Part shown: positions 52,381-61,446 of the stretch, piece after piece
Layout: each line of letters starts with the position of its first letter
How positions within the stretch are numbered: position 1 is the stretch's first letter
Source: Rikenellaceae bacterium
GTDB taxonomy: Bacteria; Bacteroidota; Bacteroidia; Bacteroidales; Rikenellaceae
Direction of reading: 5' to 3'
NCBI GenBank assembly: GCA_020860245.1
Contig: JAJBUQ010000039.1
Span: 76,299-140,298, forward strand
Length of the DNA stretch: 64,000 nucleotides
Made by a program: the position numbers and the translations under genes
Notes under the pieces: model-generated
Told to the model about the DNA's origin: nothing
The model's input: the letters and a program-made list of their open reading frames with translations, nothing else
Databases searched by the model: none

Positions 52381-53877
52381 TTAATTTTGTTCTTTTAATA
52401 TTACATCGTGCGCTCCTCCTTCTACGATACTTGTAGAGGATACGAGCGTTATCTTTGCATTACACTGGAGCTGTTTAATGGTTATTGTTCCGCAGCTGCA
52501 CATTGTAGATTTAATCTTGCCGAGTGTTATAGCAAGGTTATCTTTCATCTTACCTGCATACGGAACGTAGCTGTCCACTCCTTCTTCAAATTTAAGTGAT
52601 TCCGAACCTCCCATGTCGTAACGCTGCCAGTTCTGAGCCCTGTTCGAACCCTCGCCCCAATATTCCTTAACATAGTTGTTCCCTATCCTGAGTCGTTTAC
52701 TCGGAGATTCGTCGAAGCGTGCGAAGTAGCGCCCCATCATGAGGAAGTCTGCTCCCATAGCCAGAGCAAGCACCATGTGGTAATCGTGTACGAGTCCACC
52801 GTCGCTGCATATAGGTACATAGTATCCTGTTTTAGCCGCATATTCGTCGCGAGCCTTGGCCACGTCTATGATAGCGGTTGCCTGTCCGCGCCCGATCCCC
52901 TTCTGTTCGCGTGTGATACAAATAGAACCGCCCCCTATTCCTACTTTAATAAAATCCGCACCTGCCTCTACGAGATAATTGAATCCTTCTGCGTCTACGA
53001 CGTTGCCGGCACCGACTTTAACTTTGTCTCCGTAATTCTCTTTGATCCAGCGCAGAGTGTCGCTCTGCCATTCCGAGTATCCGTCCGAGGAGTCGATACA
53101 AAGTACGTCGACCCCTGCGTCGATCAATGCCGGAACACGATCCTTGTAATCGCGCGAATTTATACCTGCACCGACGAGGAGTTTTTTATCTACGGGATCG
53201 GACAACTCGTATGGATTCTCATGGTGACTGTCATAATCCTTGCGGAATACGAAGTATTGCAGATTTTGATTCTTATCTATAATTGGAAGGGTATTCAGTT
53301 TGTGATCCCATATTATATTGTTGCACTCGGACAGGGTTATTCCCAACTGTCCGGTAACGAGTTTTGAGAACGGCGTCATAAACTCTTTTACAAGAGTATT
53401 ATGGTCGTCCTTGCCTTCGCGGTAGTCGCGGCTTGTAACCATTCCGAGAAGTTTGCCGTTAGGGGTACCGTCTTCGGTTACTCCGATTGTGGAGTGTCCG
53501 GTGCGTTTAACGAGAGCAAGTACGTCTGCAAGGGTGTTGTCCGGTTTGAGATTGGAATCGCTCACCACAAATCCTGCTTTGAATTTTTTAACTTTTCTGA
53601 CCATTTCAGCCTGAGTAGCAATAGGTTGCGAACCGAAAATGAAAGATAGCCCTCCGTTGCGCGCAAGTTCTATGGCAAGACCGTCGTCGGACACCGCCTG
53701 CATTATGGCAGAAACAAAGGGTATATTAAGCTCTATCTGTGATTTTTCGCCTGTTCGGTGCTTGACCAGAGGTGTTTGAAGAGAAACGTTCCCCGGCAGG
53801 CATTCTTTAGTCGTTAATCCCGGAATAAGAAGGTATTCGCCGAAGGTCCTCGATACGTCGTCTAAGTATACTGCCAT
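52381..53877 (-). CDS. guaB: IMP dehydrogenase with CBS domains
   Basis: The 498-residue enzyme oxidises IMP to XMP, the committed step of GMP synthesis. The first barrel part has [20 protein letters not shown] and [20 protein letters not shown]; two CBS motifs lie at about 100-215 ([22 protein letters not shown]). The catalytic loop reads [20 protein letters not shown], keeping the nucleophile Cys but with GGG for GPG and a changed downstream part. The flap has [20 protein letters not shown] with the Arg-Tyr pair. The C terminus is longer and Cys-containing ([14 protein letters not shown]). These differences mark a divergent IMPDH class. The ATG at 53877 ([12 protein letters not shown]) is chosen; the longer frame from 54147 is AT-rich and not homologous. 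Confidence 0.88.
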   Translation of the reverse strand: MAVYLDDVSRTFGEYLLIPGLTTKECLPGNVSLQTPLVKHRTGEKSQIELNIPFVSAIMQAVSDDGLAIELARNGGLSFIFGSQPIATQAEMVRKVKKFKAGFVVSDSNLKPDNTLADVLALVKRTGHSTIGVTEDGTPNGKLLGMVTSRDYREGKDDHNTLVKEFMTPFSKLVTGQLGITLSECNNIIWDHKLNTLPIIDKNQNLQYFVFRKDYDSHHENPYELSDPVDKKLLVGAGINSRDYKDRVPALIDAGVDVLCIDSSDGYSEWQSDTLRWIKENYGDKVKVGAGNVVDAEGFNYLVEAGADFIKVGIGGGSICITREQKGIGRGQATAIIDVAKARDEYAAKTGYYVPICSDGGLVHDYHMVLALAMGADFLMMGRYFARFDESPSKRLRIGNNYVKEYWGEGSNRAQNWQRYDMGGSESLKFEEGVDSYVPYAGKMKDNLAITLGKIKSTMCSCGTITIKQLQCNAKITLVSSTSIVEGGAHDVILKEQN

Positions 53878-54203
53878 AGTGCCTTGTTTTATGAATGGTT
53901 TATAAAATATAAATTTTGCAAAAGTAGCTATTTTTTTGCACAAACCGTCACATTTATAAGAAAACAAAATATTAAAATGGAATAAAAAATTCACAGCTGG
54001 TTTAAGATATAACATTACAAATATCCGGATTGGTAGCGTTTGTTGATCTACGTAAAAATAATTAAAGAATCCTGCGGTAAAATTAAAACAATAACTATCA
54101 GCCCAAATCAGGAATGATACATTAAAATTTTTACTAAAAATTTGCAAAAACGAATTATATTATATATTTTCACTTCGAATGTTTAACCCAAAAAAGAAAA
54201 ATT
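53878..54203. other. Divergent intergenic region, AT-rich
   Basis: The 326 bp between guaB (-) and the interrupted lipoprotein (+) hold the guaB -7 box at 53919-53926 and a plus-strand TTTG (54141-54144), N18, TATATTTT (54163-54170), one base off the consensus, for the lipoprotein. No RNA gene was recognised. Confidence 0.5.
53919..53926 (-). promoter_or_regulatory. -7 promoter element (TACTTTTG) of guaB
   Basis: It matches TAnnTTTG on the minus strand, 41 bp before the guaB ATG; the 5' UTR would be about 37 nt. It excludes the longer upstream start. Confidence 0.5.
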
Positions 54204-55196
54204 ATGAAAAAATTATTTTTGTCAGCTATGGCTGTTGTAATGTTATTTTCGTGCGGAAAGGATTCTACGGAAGTAACCGAAGTAAATTCGACCGATCTCA
54301 GTGCGTCTGTCTCAAGTGCCTGATTGACGACGATAAGTGGCAATGTTAAAATTAACGCGCTCAGTTATGCCGGCGGTTATTACGGCGCTTATATCGACGA
54401 CATTGAATTTATCGGTGAAGACACGACTACTCCGATACCGTTTAGTGGATCCACGGATTATAGCTATACAGCTCCGGGTGGTGTGTACGAAAAATGGTTG
54501 CAGAGTATAAATGTTGATCTGCCGGAGGTGCCGCAGAAAATCAGATTCACCACAGGTGTTTATTCGATCGATAATCCTTATCTTTATTTTGATGTAACTG
54601 TCAACATTTTGAATGATTTAGGGAGAGTTATCGCAAGCCAAAGAGTCATGATCAAAGACGATAACCTTATAGAAATAGACTTATCGGATGCGGAGCCAGC
54701 GTCGTTTTATACGATTTCTCTGGATATAACTCCGGATTTGTCTTATGGTCATTACAGTCAATTAGTTTATTATTGCTCCGTAATAGATTTGGATTATACC
54801 GAGGTCAGCAGGGTAAATTTTACGGTCGACATAATCGAATTTAATGGAGGAGGCGATATCAATTCCGACTGGCCTGCATACGAATGGCTCTATGGAGAAA
54901 CAAAATCTCAGGATGCTAATACATCCGCAGTTCAGATTTATATGTTCGACCAACAGGCTCCGATTTTATTCCCGACCTTAAAATCGATAACCTCGAAAGG
55001 GAGAATTACTACTGACATTCCTGTAAATTTTATTGATCTGGAAATAAGAATACATGGAACCAATCAGGTTTTATATTCTGAAAAGTTTGCCAATTTATCC
55101 TCTACTACAACATGGGAATATGCTTTTGACCTTGATTTGTCCGAATTACCGATTCAACAAAAATACGAAATTGCGATTTTAGCCGCAGTCCAATAA
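54204..55196 (+). pseudogene. Secreted lipoprotein gene with in-frame TGA at codon 40
   Basis: The reading frame starts with a lipoprotein signal (MKKLFLSAMAVVMLFSCG, Cys17) and a short linker (STEVTEVNSTDLSASVSSA), meets TGA at 54321-54323, and continues in the same frame with no further stop to 55196, 290 codons of normal coding character. The body looks like Ig-like beta-sandwich domains (YLYFDVTVNILNDLGRVIAS; DLSDAEPASFYTISLDI). It resembles the intact lipoprotein at 61447. A TTG directly after the TGA could restart translation but would lack the export signal. Most likely a nonsense mutation (for example TGG to TGA); a recoded or read-through stop is a less likely alternative. Confidence 0.75.
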
Positions 55197-55217
55197 CTAC
55201 GGATCGGATTATTAATT

Positions 55218-55247
55218 AAAAAGGAGAGCGATATCGCTCTCCTTTTT
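55218..55247. terminator. Bidirectional terminator hairpin
   Basis: AAAAAGGAGAGCG (55218-55230) pairs perfectly with CGCTCTCCTTTTT (55235-55247) around ATAT, between the interrupted lipoprotein and the end of the pst operon (phoU). Confidence 0.75.
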
Positions 55248-55267
55248 AATTCTATGGTATATTAAAC

Positions 55268-55939
55268 CTACTCCTCCTTCTTATGGATATGCTTAAGAAC
55301 CTTGGCTTCTACGTAAAATACTATGTCCTCCGCGATGTTGCTGCATCTGTCGCCTATGCGTTCGATTCTCCTTATCGCCGCATTGAGATTTAAGGCATCC
55401 GGAAGCACGTCGGTATTCTCTTTGATATATTTTGAAAGAAGTTCGAGTGATTCCCAGTAAATTTCATCTACCTTATTGTCTTTGGCGAATACTTTGCTCG
55501 CTACCGTCGTATCTTCGTTCGCAAGAGCGTGCTTACATAACGATAACATATCCGACACCTCGCTCAGCATTTGTTCGAGGCGCAGTTCTTCCTTCATCTG
55601 AGGAGTTATTTTATTTAATTTGTCCTCTGCGACGAAGCGTGAAATTCCTTCGGCGAAGTCGCCGATACGTTCAAGGTTATTGTTGATTTTAACTACCGAG
55701 AGAATGAGCCTTAAATCTACTGCTACCGGAGTAAGAAGCGCGAAGAAATTCACGCATTCACGGTATATGATAAGCTCGTAGCAGATTACCAATTTTTCCC
55801 TGATTATTACATCGTTTGCGTAATCCTTATTGTTTTCGAGAAGGGCCTGACCCGCTTTGTCTATCTGGCCTTCAACGAGCACCCACATCTCGGCGAGCGC
55901 CTTCTTTATGTTTTTAATCGATTCTTCTGCGTGTTTCAT
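55268..55939 (-). CDS. phoU: Phosphate signalling complex protein PhoU
   Basis: The 223-residue helical protein links the Pst transporter to phosphate signalling and limits uptake. Two PhoU repeats of three-helix type are visible, each with the E/D-x-x-R-x-x-D metal-binding type sequence: VKINNNLERIGDFAEGISRF near residue 85 and RRIERIGDRCSNIAEDIVFY near 190. It is the last gene of the operon, 48 bp after pstB. No phoR/phoB pair is in the window. Confidence 0.93.
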   Translation of the reverse strand: MKHAEESIKNIKKALAEMWVLVEGQIDKAGQALLENNKDYANDVIIREKLVICYELIIYRECVNFFALLTPVAVDLRLILSVVKINNNLERIGDFAEGISRFVAEDKLNKITPQMKEELRLEQMLSEVSDMLSLCKHALANEDTTVASKVFAKDNKVDEIYWESLELLSKYIKENTDVLPDALNLNAAIRRIERIGDRCSNIAEDIVFYVEAKVLKHIHKKEE

Positions 55940-55987
55940 TTTTTCTTAATTATAAATTACAGTATTTTATATCTTATTATATAACTA

Positions 55988-56740
55988 TTAACCAAACCTA
56001 CCCGTTACATAATTCTGGGTTGCTTCGTTAGACGGAGCAGTAAATATCTTATCGGTTTTATCGAATTCTATGAGTTCGCCCAGATAGAAGAAGGCAGTTT
56101 TATCGCTTACACGCGCAGCCTGCTGCATATTATGGGTTACTATCACGATAGTAAAATCCTTCTTGAGTTCATAAATAAGATCCTCGACTTTGGAGGTGGA
56201 TATAGGGTCGAGTGCCGATGCCGGTTCGTCCATAAGTATGATCTGAGGCTGAACGGCCATTGTTCTCGCAATACATAACCTTTGCTGTTGGCCTCCGGAG
56301 AGTTCGAACGCCGATTTTTTCAGCTTATCCTTAACCTCATCCCAAAGAGCCGCCCCTTTGAGGGATTCCTCTACACGATGTTCGATGAATTTATTATCCC
56401 TTATGCCGTTAACGCGGAGTCCGTAGGCTACATTTTCGAAGATAGACTTTGGGAAGGGATTGGGCTTCTGGAACACCATACCCACCTTCTTACGCAATTC
56501 CACGACTTCGGTCTGTCTGCTGTATATATTTTCGTTGTCTATAACAATATCTCCGACGAGTTTTGTTCCGTCGATAAGATCGTTCATTCTGTTAAGCAGT
56601 CTTAGAAAGGTCGATTTACCGCACCCGGACGGACCGATAAATGCCGTAACCGAGTTTTTCTCGATATCGAGATTTATGTTTTTAAGCGCGTGGAAGTCTC
56701 CGTAGTAGAAGTCCACATTTTTTGCACTGATGTTTATCAT
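55988..56740 (-). CDS. pstB: Phosphate ABC transporter ATPase PstB
   Basis: The 250-residue ATPase drives phosphate uptake. Walker [21 protein letters not shown] near residue 32, Q-loop [20 protein letters not shown], signature [18 protein letters not shown] and Walker [15 protein letters not shown], with switch His in [13 protein letters not shown]. It starts 2 bp after the pstA stop. Confidence 0.97.
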   Translation of the reverse strand: MINISAKNVDFYYGDFHALKNINLDIEKNSVTAFIGPSGCGKSTFLRLLNRMNDLIDGTKLVGDIVIDNENIYSRQTEVVELRKKVGMVFQKPNPFPKSIFENVAYGLRVNGIRDNKFIEHRVEESLKGAALWDEVKDKLKKSAFELSGGQQQRLCIARTMAVQPQIILMDEPASALDPISTSKVEDLIYELKKDFTIVIVTHNMQQAARVSDKTAFFYLGELIEFDKTDKIFTAPSNEATQNYVTGRFG

Positions 56741-56742
56741 TG

Positions 56743-57621
56743 TTATGATGTTTTAACTTTATTTCCGAAATAACGCCTCAAACCGTTGGCGATAAGGTTT
56801 ATTATTAATACTATTCCTATTAGGACGAGAGCGGTTCCGTATGCCATCGGACGCGCTGCCTCGATATCCGTACCGCTCGTTGCGATTACATAGAGATGAT
56901 ACGGTAATACCATAACTTGGTCGAATATGCTCGTGGGCAGTCGGGGAAGGAAGTATGCCGCGCAGGTGAATAGGATAGGGGCTGTTTCGCCCGATACACG
57001 TCCGACAGAGAGTATAAGTCCTGTAATAATGTTCGGGAATGCCATCGGAAGAAGCACCTTCCAAATAGTCTGGAGCTTAGTGGCGCCGAGCGCGAGGCTT
57101 CCCACGCGGAATGAATCCGGTATGGACTTCATCGCCTCTTCCGTTGTCCTGATAACGATAGGAAGCACCAGTAAGGCGAGCGTAAACGAACCCGCGATTA
57201 TTGAATCGCCGAATCCGAGCGTATTGACAAACAGCGCCATACCGAAGAGACCGAATACTATCGATGGCACACTGCTCAGGTTATTGGTCATGATGCGGAT
57301 AACTTTTACTACCCAGTTGTTGCTCGCGTATTCACTGATATAAATTCCGGACATCACGCCGATAGGGAATGCAATTACCACACTGCCCAGCATAAGACAG
57401 AGCGTTCCGACTATCGCAGGGAAGATACCTCCTCCGGTCATGCCGTCCGTAGGAACTTTGGTGAGGAAGTCCCAGCTGATTACTTTGGCTCCGTTCACGA
57501 GGATAAATCCGAGTATCCAGAAAAGAATACCTACAACCGCTATGCTCAGTATCCTGAACGACCAGAACGCGATGTTCTGGGACATCTTCTTGTTTCTTGA
57601 GATTTTACTATTCTCGGTCAT
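56743..57621 (-). CDS. pstA: Phosphate ABC transporter permease PstA
   Basis: The 292-residue inner-membrane permease has six hydrophobic segments and the ABC permease EAA-type loop ([21 protein letters not shown] near residue 190). The N-terminal [22 protein letters not shown] is the first membrane segment, and [18 protein letters not shown] follows. It pairs with PstC. Its start lies 11 bp after the pstC stop. Confidence 0.96.
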   Translation of the reverse strand: MTENSKISRNKKMSQNIAFWSFRILSIAVVGILFWILGFILVNGAKVISWDFLTKVPTDGMTGGGIFPAIVGTLCLMLGSVVIAFPIGVMSGIYISEYASNNWVVKVIRIMTNNLSSVPSIVFGLFGMALFVNTLGFGDSIIAGSFTLALLVLPIVIRTTEEAMKSIPDSFRVGSLALGATKLQTIWKVLLPMAFPNIITGLILSVGRVSGETAPILFTCAAYFLPRLPTSIFDQVMVLPYHLYVIATSGTDIEAARPMAYGTALVLIGIVLIINLIANGLRRYFGNKVKTS

Positions 57622-57632
57622 ACCATTATATG

Positions 57633-58838
57633 TTATATTGATTGTTTATGTTTTTGTCTTGCGATGAATTCCACCGAGATGCTTATTATAAGCGTGAGCA
57701 GGAACAGGATGCAGCCGAGCATGAACAGCGCTTGATAATGCGCTCCCCCTGTAGGGGCTTCTCCGAGTTCCGCAGCGATGGTTGCAGGGATCGTGCGGAT
57801 AGGTTCCACGAGCGATTTAGGCATAACTGCCGCGTTACCTGTTACCATAAGCACCGCCATCGTTTCACCGATTGCGCGTCCGATTCCGAGAACGACAGCC
57901 GCCATTATACCCGACACTGAATAGGGTAGTATTACTTTGCGTATGGTCTGCCAATGCGTCGCCCCTAATGCGAGACTCGATTCCTTCATTGCACGGGGTG
58001 TGGTGCGGATAGCGTCTTCCGCAACGGTTATAATGGTGGGTAATGCCATAATCGCCAATATTATAGCTCCTGCAAGCGCTGTCTCTCCCACAGGTAGTCC
58101 GAAGACCTTCTGTATAAGCGGTACGATAACTACGAGTCCGAAGAAACCGTATACCACCGATGGGATTCCTGCAAGGAGTTCTATTATAGGTTTCAGGATT
58201 CTTCTGATTCTGCTGTCAGCCAATTCCGCAAGGTATATAGCGACTGCGATTCCGAACGGTAGCGTAAGAAGGATCGCTGCAATACTTACCCACAGGGTTC
58301 CGAAGAACAGCGGAAGAAATCCGAATTGGGGAGATGGTTGTGCGGTAGGATACCATTTGGTCCCTCCGAAGAAACTTGCAGGGGTTATCCTGCCGTTGGC
58401 CATTATTCTACCCTTAAAATCCACAACAACGTAGTGCTCCGGGAAGTATGCAATTATGTTCGGATGCGCCGCAATTATATTGCTCAACACCTCCGGTATG
58501 TTCTCGAAATTTGATCCAAGTTCCTCTGCTGTGGCATACTTGGTTATATCGCTGAATCTAAATACTTCTATCTCCGCGTCGTTACCACCTACCTGGCTCC
58601 AGTTGGTGATCTCCGCGTCGAAGATGTCCATGATTTTTTCCGGATCTATCTTGTTTACCGGATTGTTGTTATTTAATGCGAGAACATATCCCTCTTCTAT
58701 ATTTGGTGCAGTAAATAATCCCGCACCTTCCCTGAATAGGAATATGACTATAAGGATGATCGTGAAGCTCGTGATGAAACCACTGAACATCAGGATCTTT
58801 TCCATTATTATTTCAAAAAATTTCTTTAAGTTTTTCAC
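57633..58838 (-). CDS. pstC: Phosphate ABC transporter permease PstC with a PstS-like periplasmic insert
   Basis: The 401-residue permease has the PstC transmembrane core from about residue 170 (FFGTLWVSIAAILLTLPFG, LLAGIPSVVYGFFGLVV, the EAA loop SLALGATHWQTIRKVILPYS). Ahead of it, between the first membrane segment (about 18-35) and the core, lies an extra periplasmic region of about 110 residues. Part of it (ITNWSQVGGNDAEIEVF, residues 78-94, with EKIMDIFDAE before it) is clearly similar to PstS in this operon (ITNWKEVGGEDLKIVAY, from residue 129). The insert seems to be a partial phosphate-binding lobe joined to the permease. Its start is 68 bp after pstS, with a hairpin in the gap. Confidence 0.92.
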   Translation of the reverse strand: MKNLKKFFEIIMEKILMFSGFITSFTIILIVIFLFREGAGLFTAPNIEEGYVLALNNNNPVNKIDPEKIMDIFDAEITNWSQVGGNDAEIEVFRFSDITKYATAEELGSNFENIPEVLSNIIAAHPNIIAYFPEHYVVVDFKGRIMANGRITPASFFGGTKWYPTAQPSPQFGFLPLFFGTLWVSIAAILLTLPFGIAVAIYLAELADSRIRRILKPIIELLAGIPSVVYGFFGLVVIVPLIQKVFGLPVGETALAGAIILAIMALPTIITVAEDAIRTTPRAMKESSLALGATHWQTIRKVILPYSVSGIMAAVVLGIGRAIGETMAVLMVTGNAAVMPKSLVEPIRTIPATIAAELGEAPTGGAHYQALFMLGCILFLLTLIISISVEFIARQKHKQSI

Positions 58839-58860
58839 CTTGGAATTTTTTAATGGTAAA

Positions 58861-58892
58861 TCCGGACCATACTGTTATCCGTATGGTCCGGA
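58861..58892 (-). terminator. Intercistronic hairpin between pstS and pstC
   Basis: TCCGGACCATAC (58861-58872) pairs perfectly with GTATGGTCCGGA (58881-58892) around 8 nt. No strong T tract follows on the minus strand, so it could be a partial terminator or an mRNA-stabilising hairpin behind pstS rather than a full stop. Confidence 0.6.
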
Positions 58893-58906
58893 CTGATCTC
58901 GTTGAA

Positions 58907-59719
58907 TTATTTTACAGGAATGTAGCCTAATTCTTTGACAGTAGCCTGCCCTTCATTCGAAAGAATATAGTCGATGAACGGTTTAGCCACGCTGGCATTC
59001 GGTTGTGTATAGTACAGGTACAACGGACGAACGATAGGATAAGTCTTGTTCTTAGCGTTCTCGAAATTAGGTGCGACAAAGTTGCTGCCGTCGTAAGATA
59101 CATGAACCGCTTTGACGCTCTCGTTAAGGTAGGCCAGACCTACGTATCCGATCGCTCCTTTGGTCTGGCTTACCGATTGTATTATGGCTCCTGTAGCCGG
59201 CATGCTGAGTATAGAAGCCATATAATTTTTATTCTGAAGTACGCTTTCTTTGAAGAATTCATAAGTATCCGAGCTTGTCTCGCGAGAATAAGCAACGATC
59301 TTGAGATCTTCTCCGCCTACTTCCTTCCAGTTAGTGATCTTGCCTGTGAAGATACCTTCAAGCTGTTCTCTTGTAAGATTGGTAACTTTATTGGATGGGT
59401 TGATTACCACCGCAAGCGCATCGTAAGCTATGATCTCTTCAACTACAGGTTTGCCCGCTTCCTGTAATTTAAGTTTCTCATCGAATTTAATTTCTCTGGA
59501 TGCCATCGCGATATCGGTTGTCCCGTCGATAAGGGAAGAGATACCTACACCGCTGCCTCCTCCTGTTACAGTGACGTTAGCCGAGCTATTTTTTTTAGAG
59601 TAATTTTCTGATTCTTGTTGTATGAGTGGAAGCAATGTGTCGCTGCCTTTAAGTTTTTGCGCGGAAGCACCGCTCGCGATTGTCATAAGCGCCGTTAAAG
59701 CAATAAGTGTTTTTTTCAT
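58907..59719 (-). CDS. pstS: Phosphate-binding protein PstS
   Basis: The 270-residue periplasmic protein delivers phosphate to PstCA. It has a signal peptide (LIALTALMTIASGASAQ), the first phosphate loop KGSDTLLPLI, the conserved GGGSGVGISSLIDG, and SRETSSDTYEFFKE near residue 146. The ITNWKEVGGEDLKIVAY segment matches an insert in PstC. Length fits the short PstS type. It lies 35 bp after the porin gene. Confidence 0.95.
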   Translation of the reverse strand: MKKTLIALTALMTIASGASAQKLKGSDTLLPLIQQESENYSKKNSSANVTVTGGGSGVGISSLIDGTTDIAMASREIKFDEKLKLQEAGKPVVEEIIAYDALAVVINPSNKVTNLTREQLEGIFTGKITNWKEVGGEDLKIVAYSRETSSDTYEFFKESVLQNKNYMASILSMPATGAIIQSVSQTKGAIGYVGLAYLNESVKAVHVSYDGSNFVAPNFENAKNKTYPIVRPLYLYYTQPNASVAKPFIDYILSNEGQATVKELGYIPVK

Positions 59720-59754
59720 GATCCTTTGAATTTAGTTTTTGTTATAAAAATTTA

Positions 59755-60966
59755 TTAGAATTTATATTGGAATCTGAGAGTGAATACGTCGTCTTTAAGA
59801 TCCCTTTTAAATTTATCGGAAACTTCGTTATATCCGCCGGATCTCTCGTTTTTAACGATGTCGTAATAAGCCATTATCCTGATATTGTCGGTAGCACGGA
59901 ACAACCATCCGAGGCCTAATGTAACATAACATACATCGCCGTCTGTCAGATTTTCCAATCTTTTGATTTTTCTGTTGGGGTCGTATCCGTCGATTTTAGC
60001 TACAAAGGTGTGCTTAGTTGTTGCGATGTCCTGAATGAAATATACGTAGTATCCACTGAAGTCGCGTATGTAGATATCCCCTGAAACCGCTCCGGTAGGG
60101 CTGTCGCTCTTAGCCTTAAAGCCAGGCTGCTGTCCCCAAAGATACTCAGCGCGAATTTGCGATCTACCGAGAACACTGGTTACTGCAAATTGCAGGTCGA
60201 ATCCGTAATATTGTCTCTTAGCGTATTGACCGCTCTGGATGCTGTTATCCACAACGAATTTGTCGTTCTCTAATTTGTAAGCCTTCGCATCACCGTTAAG
60301 TCTTACACCACCCTGGTAAGTAGAGAAACCTGCACCGAAAGTAATGTTGCCGAAGGTATTAGAGTAACCTAAACGTCCGATGAAGTCTTTTTTAGAATCT
60401 GTTTCTTTAGCTGCTCCACCGTTACCTGTGAACAAACCTCCTTCAATACCGAATCCTTCGAGCGCCGTACCTTTAAGACCTTTAAAAGTAAGTTTTGCTC
60501 CGAGGTCGCGTTCTTTAGGGAAAAGTGTGAGGAATACCTTACTTCTCTCAGGTGATTCGCGCGTAGAGGATGAATATGAGATTTCATAACCGAACGGTCT
60601 GTCGAAGACTCCCGCTGTAAATGAAGCCCACTGTAATTTAGGAGTTTTTAATGTCAAGTATGCGTCCTTAATTGAAACACCGCCTTCGGTAACATCGATC
60701 TGCATAACTGCCTGACCGTAGTTGTTTGAGTATGCTGTTTTGATCCTGCCCCTTCTTACAGAGAAAGTATTCTGTGTCCCATCTGCCACTCCAGACTCGT
60801 TCCATTGCCATTGAGCCTGTACATATCCTGAAATTTTCAAGTTGCTGAGTGCAGAAACTTTTTTTTCCAGATCAGAAACCCTACCTTCGAGCTCTGGTAA
60901 TTCTTGAGAGAACGCTGCTCCCGTACATACTAAAGCTAACGCTGTTGTTGCGAAAAATTTTCTCAT
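59755..60966 (-). CDS. OprO/OprP-type phosphate porin
   Basis: The 403-residue outer-membrane protein has a signal peptide (to about residue 20, GAAFSQ), a short coiled coil (LEGRVSDLEKKVSALSNL) typical of these porins, and then an amphipathic beta barrel starting KISGYVQAQWQW and ending in the aromatic TLRFQYKF. Together with the pst genes it likely lets phosphate or polyphosphate cross the outer membrane. The ATG at 60966 is used (MRKFFATTALALV); the upstream one at 60996 is not at the signal peptide. A TACCTTTG promoter box on the minus strand at 61001-61008 makes it the first gene of the operon. Confidence 0.88.
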   Translation of the reverse strand: MRKFFATTALALVCTGAAFSQELPELEGRVSDLEKKVSALSNLKISGYVQAQWQWNESGVADGTQNTFSVRRGRIKTAYSNNYGQAVMQIDVTEGGVSIKDAYLTLKTPKLQWASFTAGVFDRPFGYEISYSSSTRESPERSKVFLTLFPKERDLGAKLTFKGLKGTALEGFGIEGGLFTGNGGAAKETDSKKDFIGRLGYSNTFGNITFGAGFSTYQGGVRLNGDAKAYKLENDKFVVDNSIQSGQYAKRQYYGFDLQFAVTSVLGRSQIRAEYLWGQQPGFKAKSDSPTGAVSGDIYIRDFSGYYVYFIQDIATTKHTFVAKIDGYDPNRKIKRLENLTDGDVCYVTLGLGWLFRATDNIRIMAYYDIVKNERSGGYNEVSDKFKRDLKDDVFTLRFQYKF

Positions 60967-61000
60967 AAAATTTAAATTTGGTTTATTGATTTTCACATCG

Positions 61001-61008
61001 CAAAGGTA
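61001..61008 (-). promoter_or_regulatory. -7 promoter element (TACCTTTG) of the phosphate operon
   Basis: It matches TAnnTTTG on the minus strand, about 35 bp before the porin ATG. No -33 box is clear, which would suit a regulated, activator-dependent promoter (inference). Confidence 0.5.
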
Positions 61009-61092
61009 TCGGCAATCTGTTACCGGATATTTAAGCTACTTTTAAAAAATACTGTTGTTTGCGTTAAGGAATTGTTAATAGAAAATAGATAA

Positions 61093-61126
61093 AAATCCGC
61101 TGAAACTTTTGAGTTACAGCGGATTT
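61093..61126. terminator. Hairpin of unclear role between divergent genes
   Basis: AAATCCGCTG (61093-61102) pairs perfectly with CAGCGGATTT (61117-61126), with a 14-nt loop. It looks like a terminator, but no annotated gene ends near it. Confidence 0.45.
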
Positions 61127-61327
61127 AATATTTAATTAAATTTTATCACTTGTAAATTTTCCTGCATTTATTATAAGAATCAGGTGCTCATTTTTTATTA
61201 TCGGTTGTTCTGATAAGGCATTATTTATAGTTGTATTTTACGCTGCCAGGGGGAAACATCTTTTTATTCTACCCCGTTGTGAAGTATAAAAAATACATTT
61301 TAGGTATTAATTATTGCAATAAAATAC

Positions 61328-61335
61328 TATATTTG
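61328..61335 (+). promoter_or_regulatory. -7 promoter element (TATATTTG) of the large lipoprotein
   Basis: It matches TAnnTTTG, 111 bp before the ATG at 61447, which would leave an unusually long 5' UTR of about 105 nt for this window. Confidence 0.45.
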
Positions 61336-61446
61336 AAATATAACTCTTAAAAATAAAGCTATGAATTGGTATATCTTAATCCTTTTTAATTCTGTGATCT
61401 GAGAATATCAGAATATCTTTTTATTTTTAAATTTAAAAATCATTAA

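Larger units (their letters stand above)
60967..61446. other. Divergent intergenic region with hairpin and promoters
   Basis: This 480-bp AT-rich region separates the porin (-) and the large lipoprotein (+). It holds the minus-strand porin box TACCTTTG (61001-61008), a plus-strand TATATTTG (61328-61335) for the lipoprotein and a perfect AAATCCGCTG/CAGCGGATTT hairpin at 61093-61126. A 13-codon ATG frame at 61362 (MNWYILILFNSVI) could be a leader peptide but has no support. No RNA gene was identified. Confidence 0.55.

Noticed and set aside
53878..54147. N-terminal extension of IMP dehydrogenase
   Set aside because: The added 90 residues are low-complexity and the promoter box at 53919-53926 lies inside them.
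61362..61403. 13-codon leader peptide frame
   Set aside because: No evidence of translation or attenuator structure next to it; may be chance.
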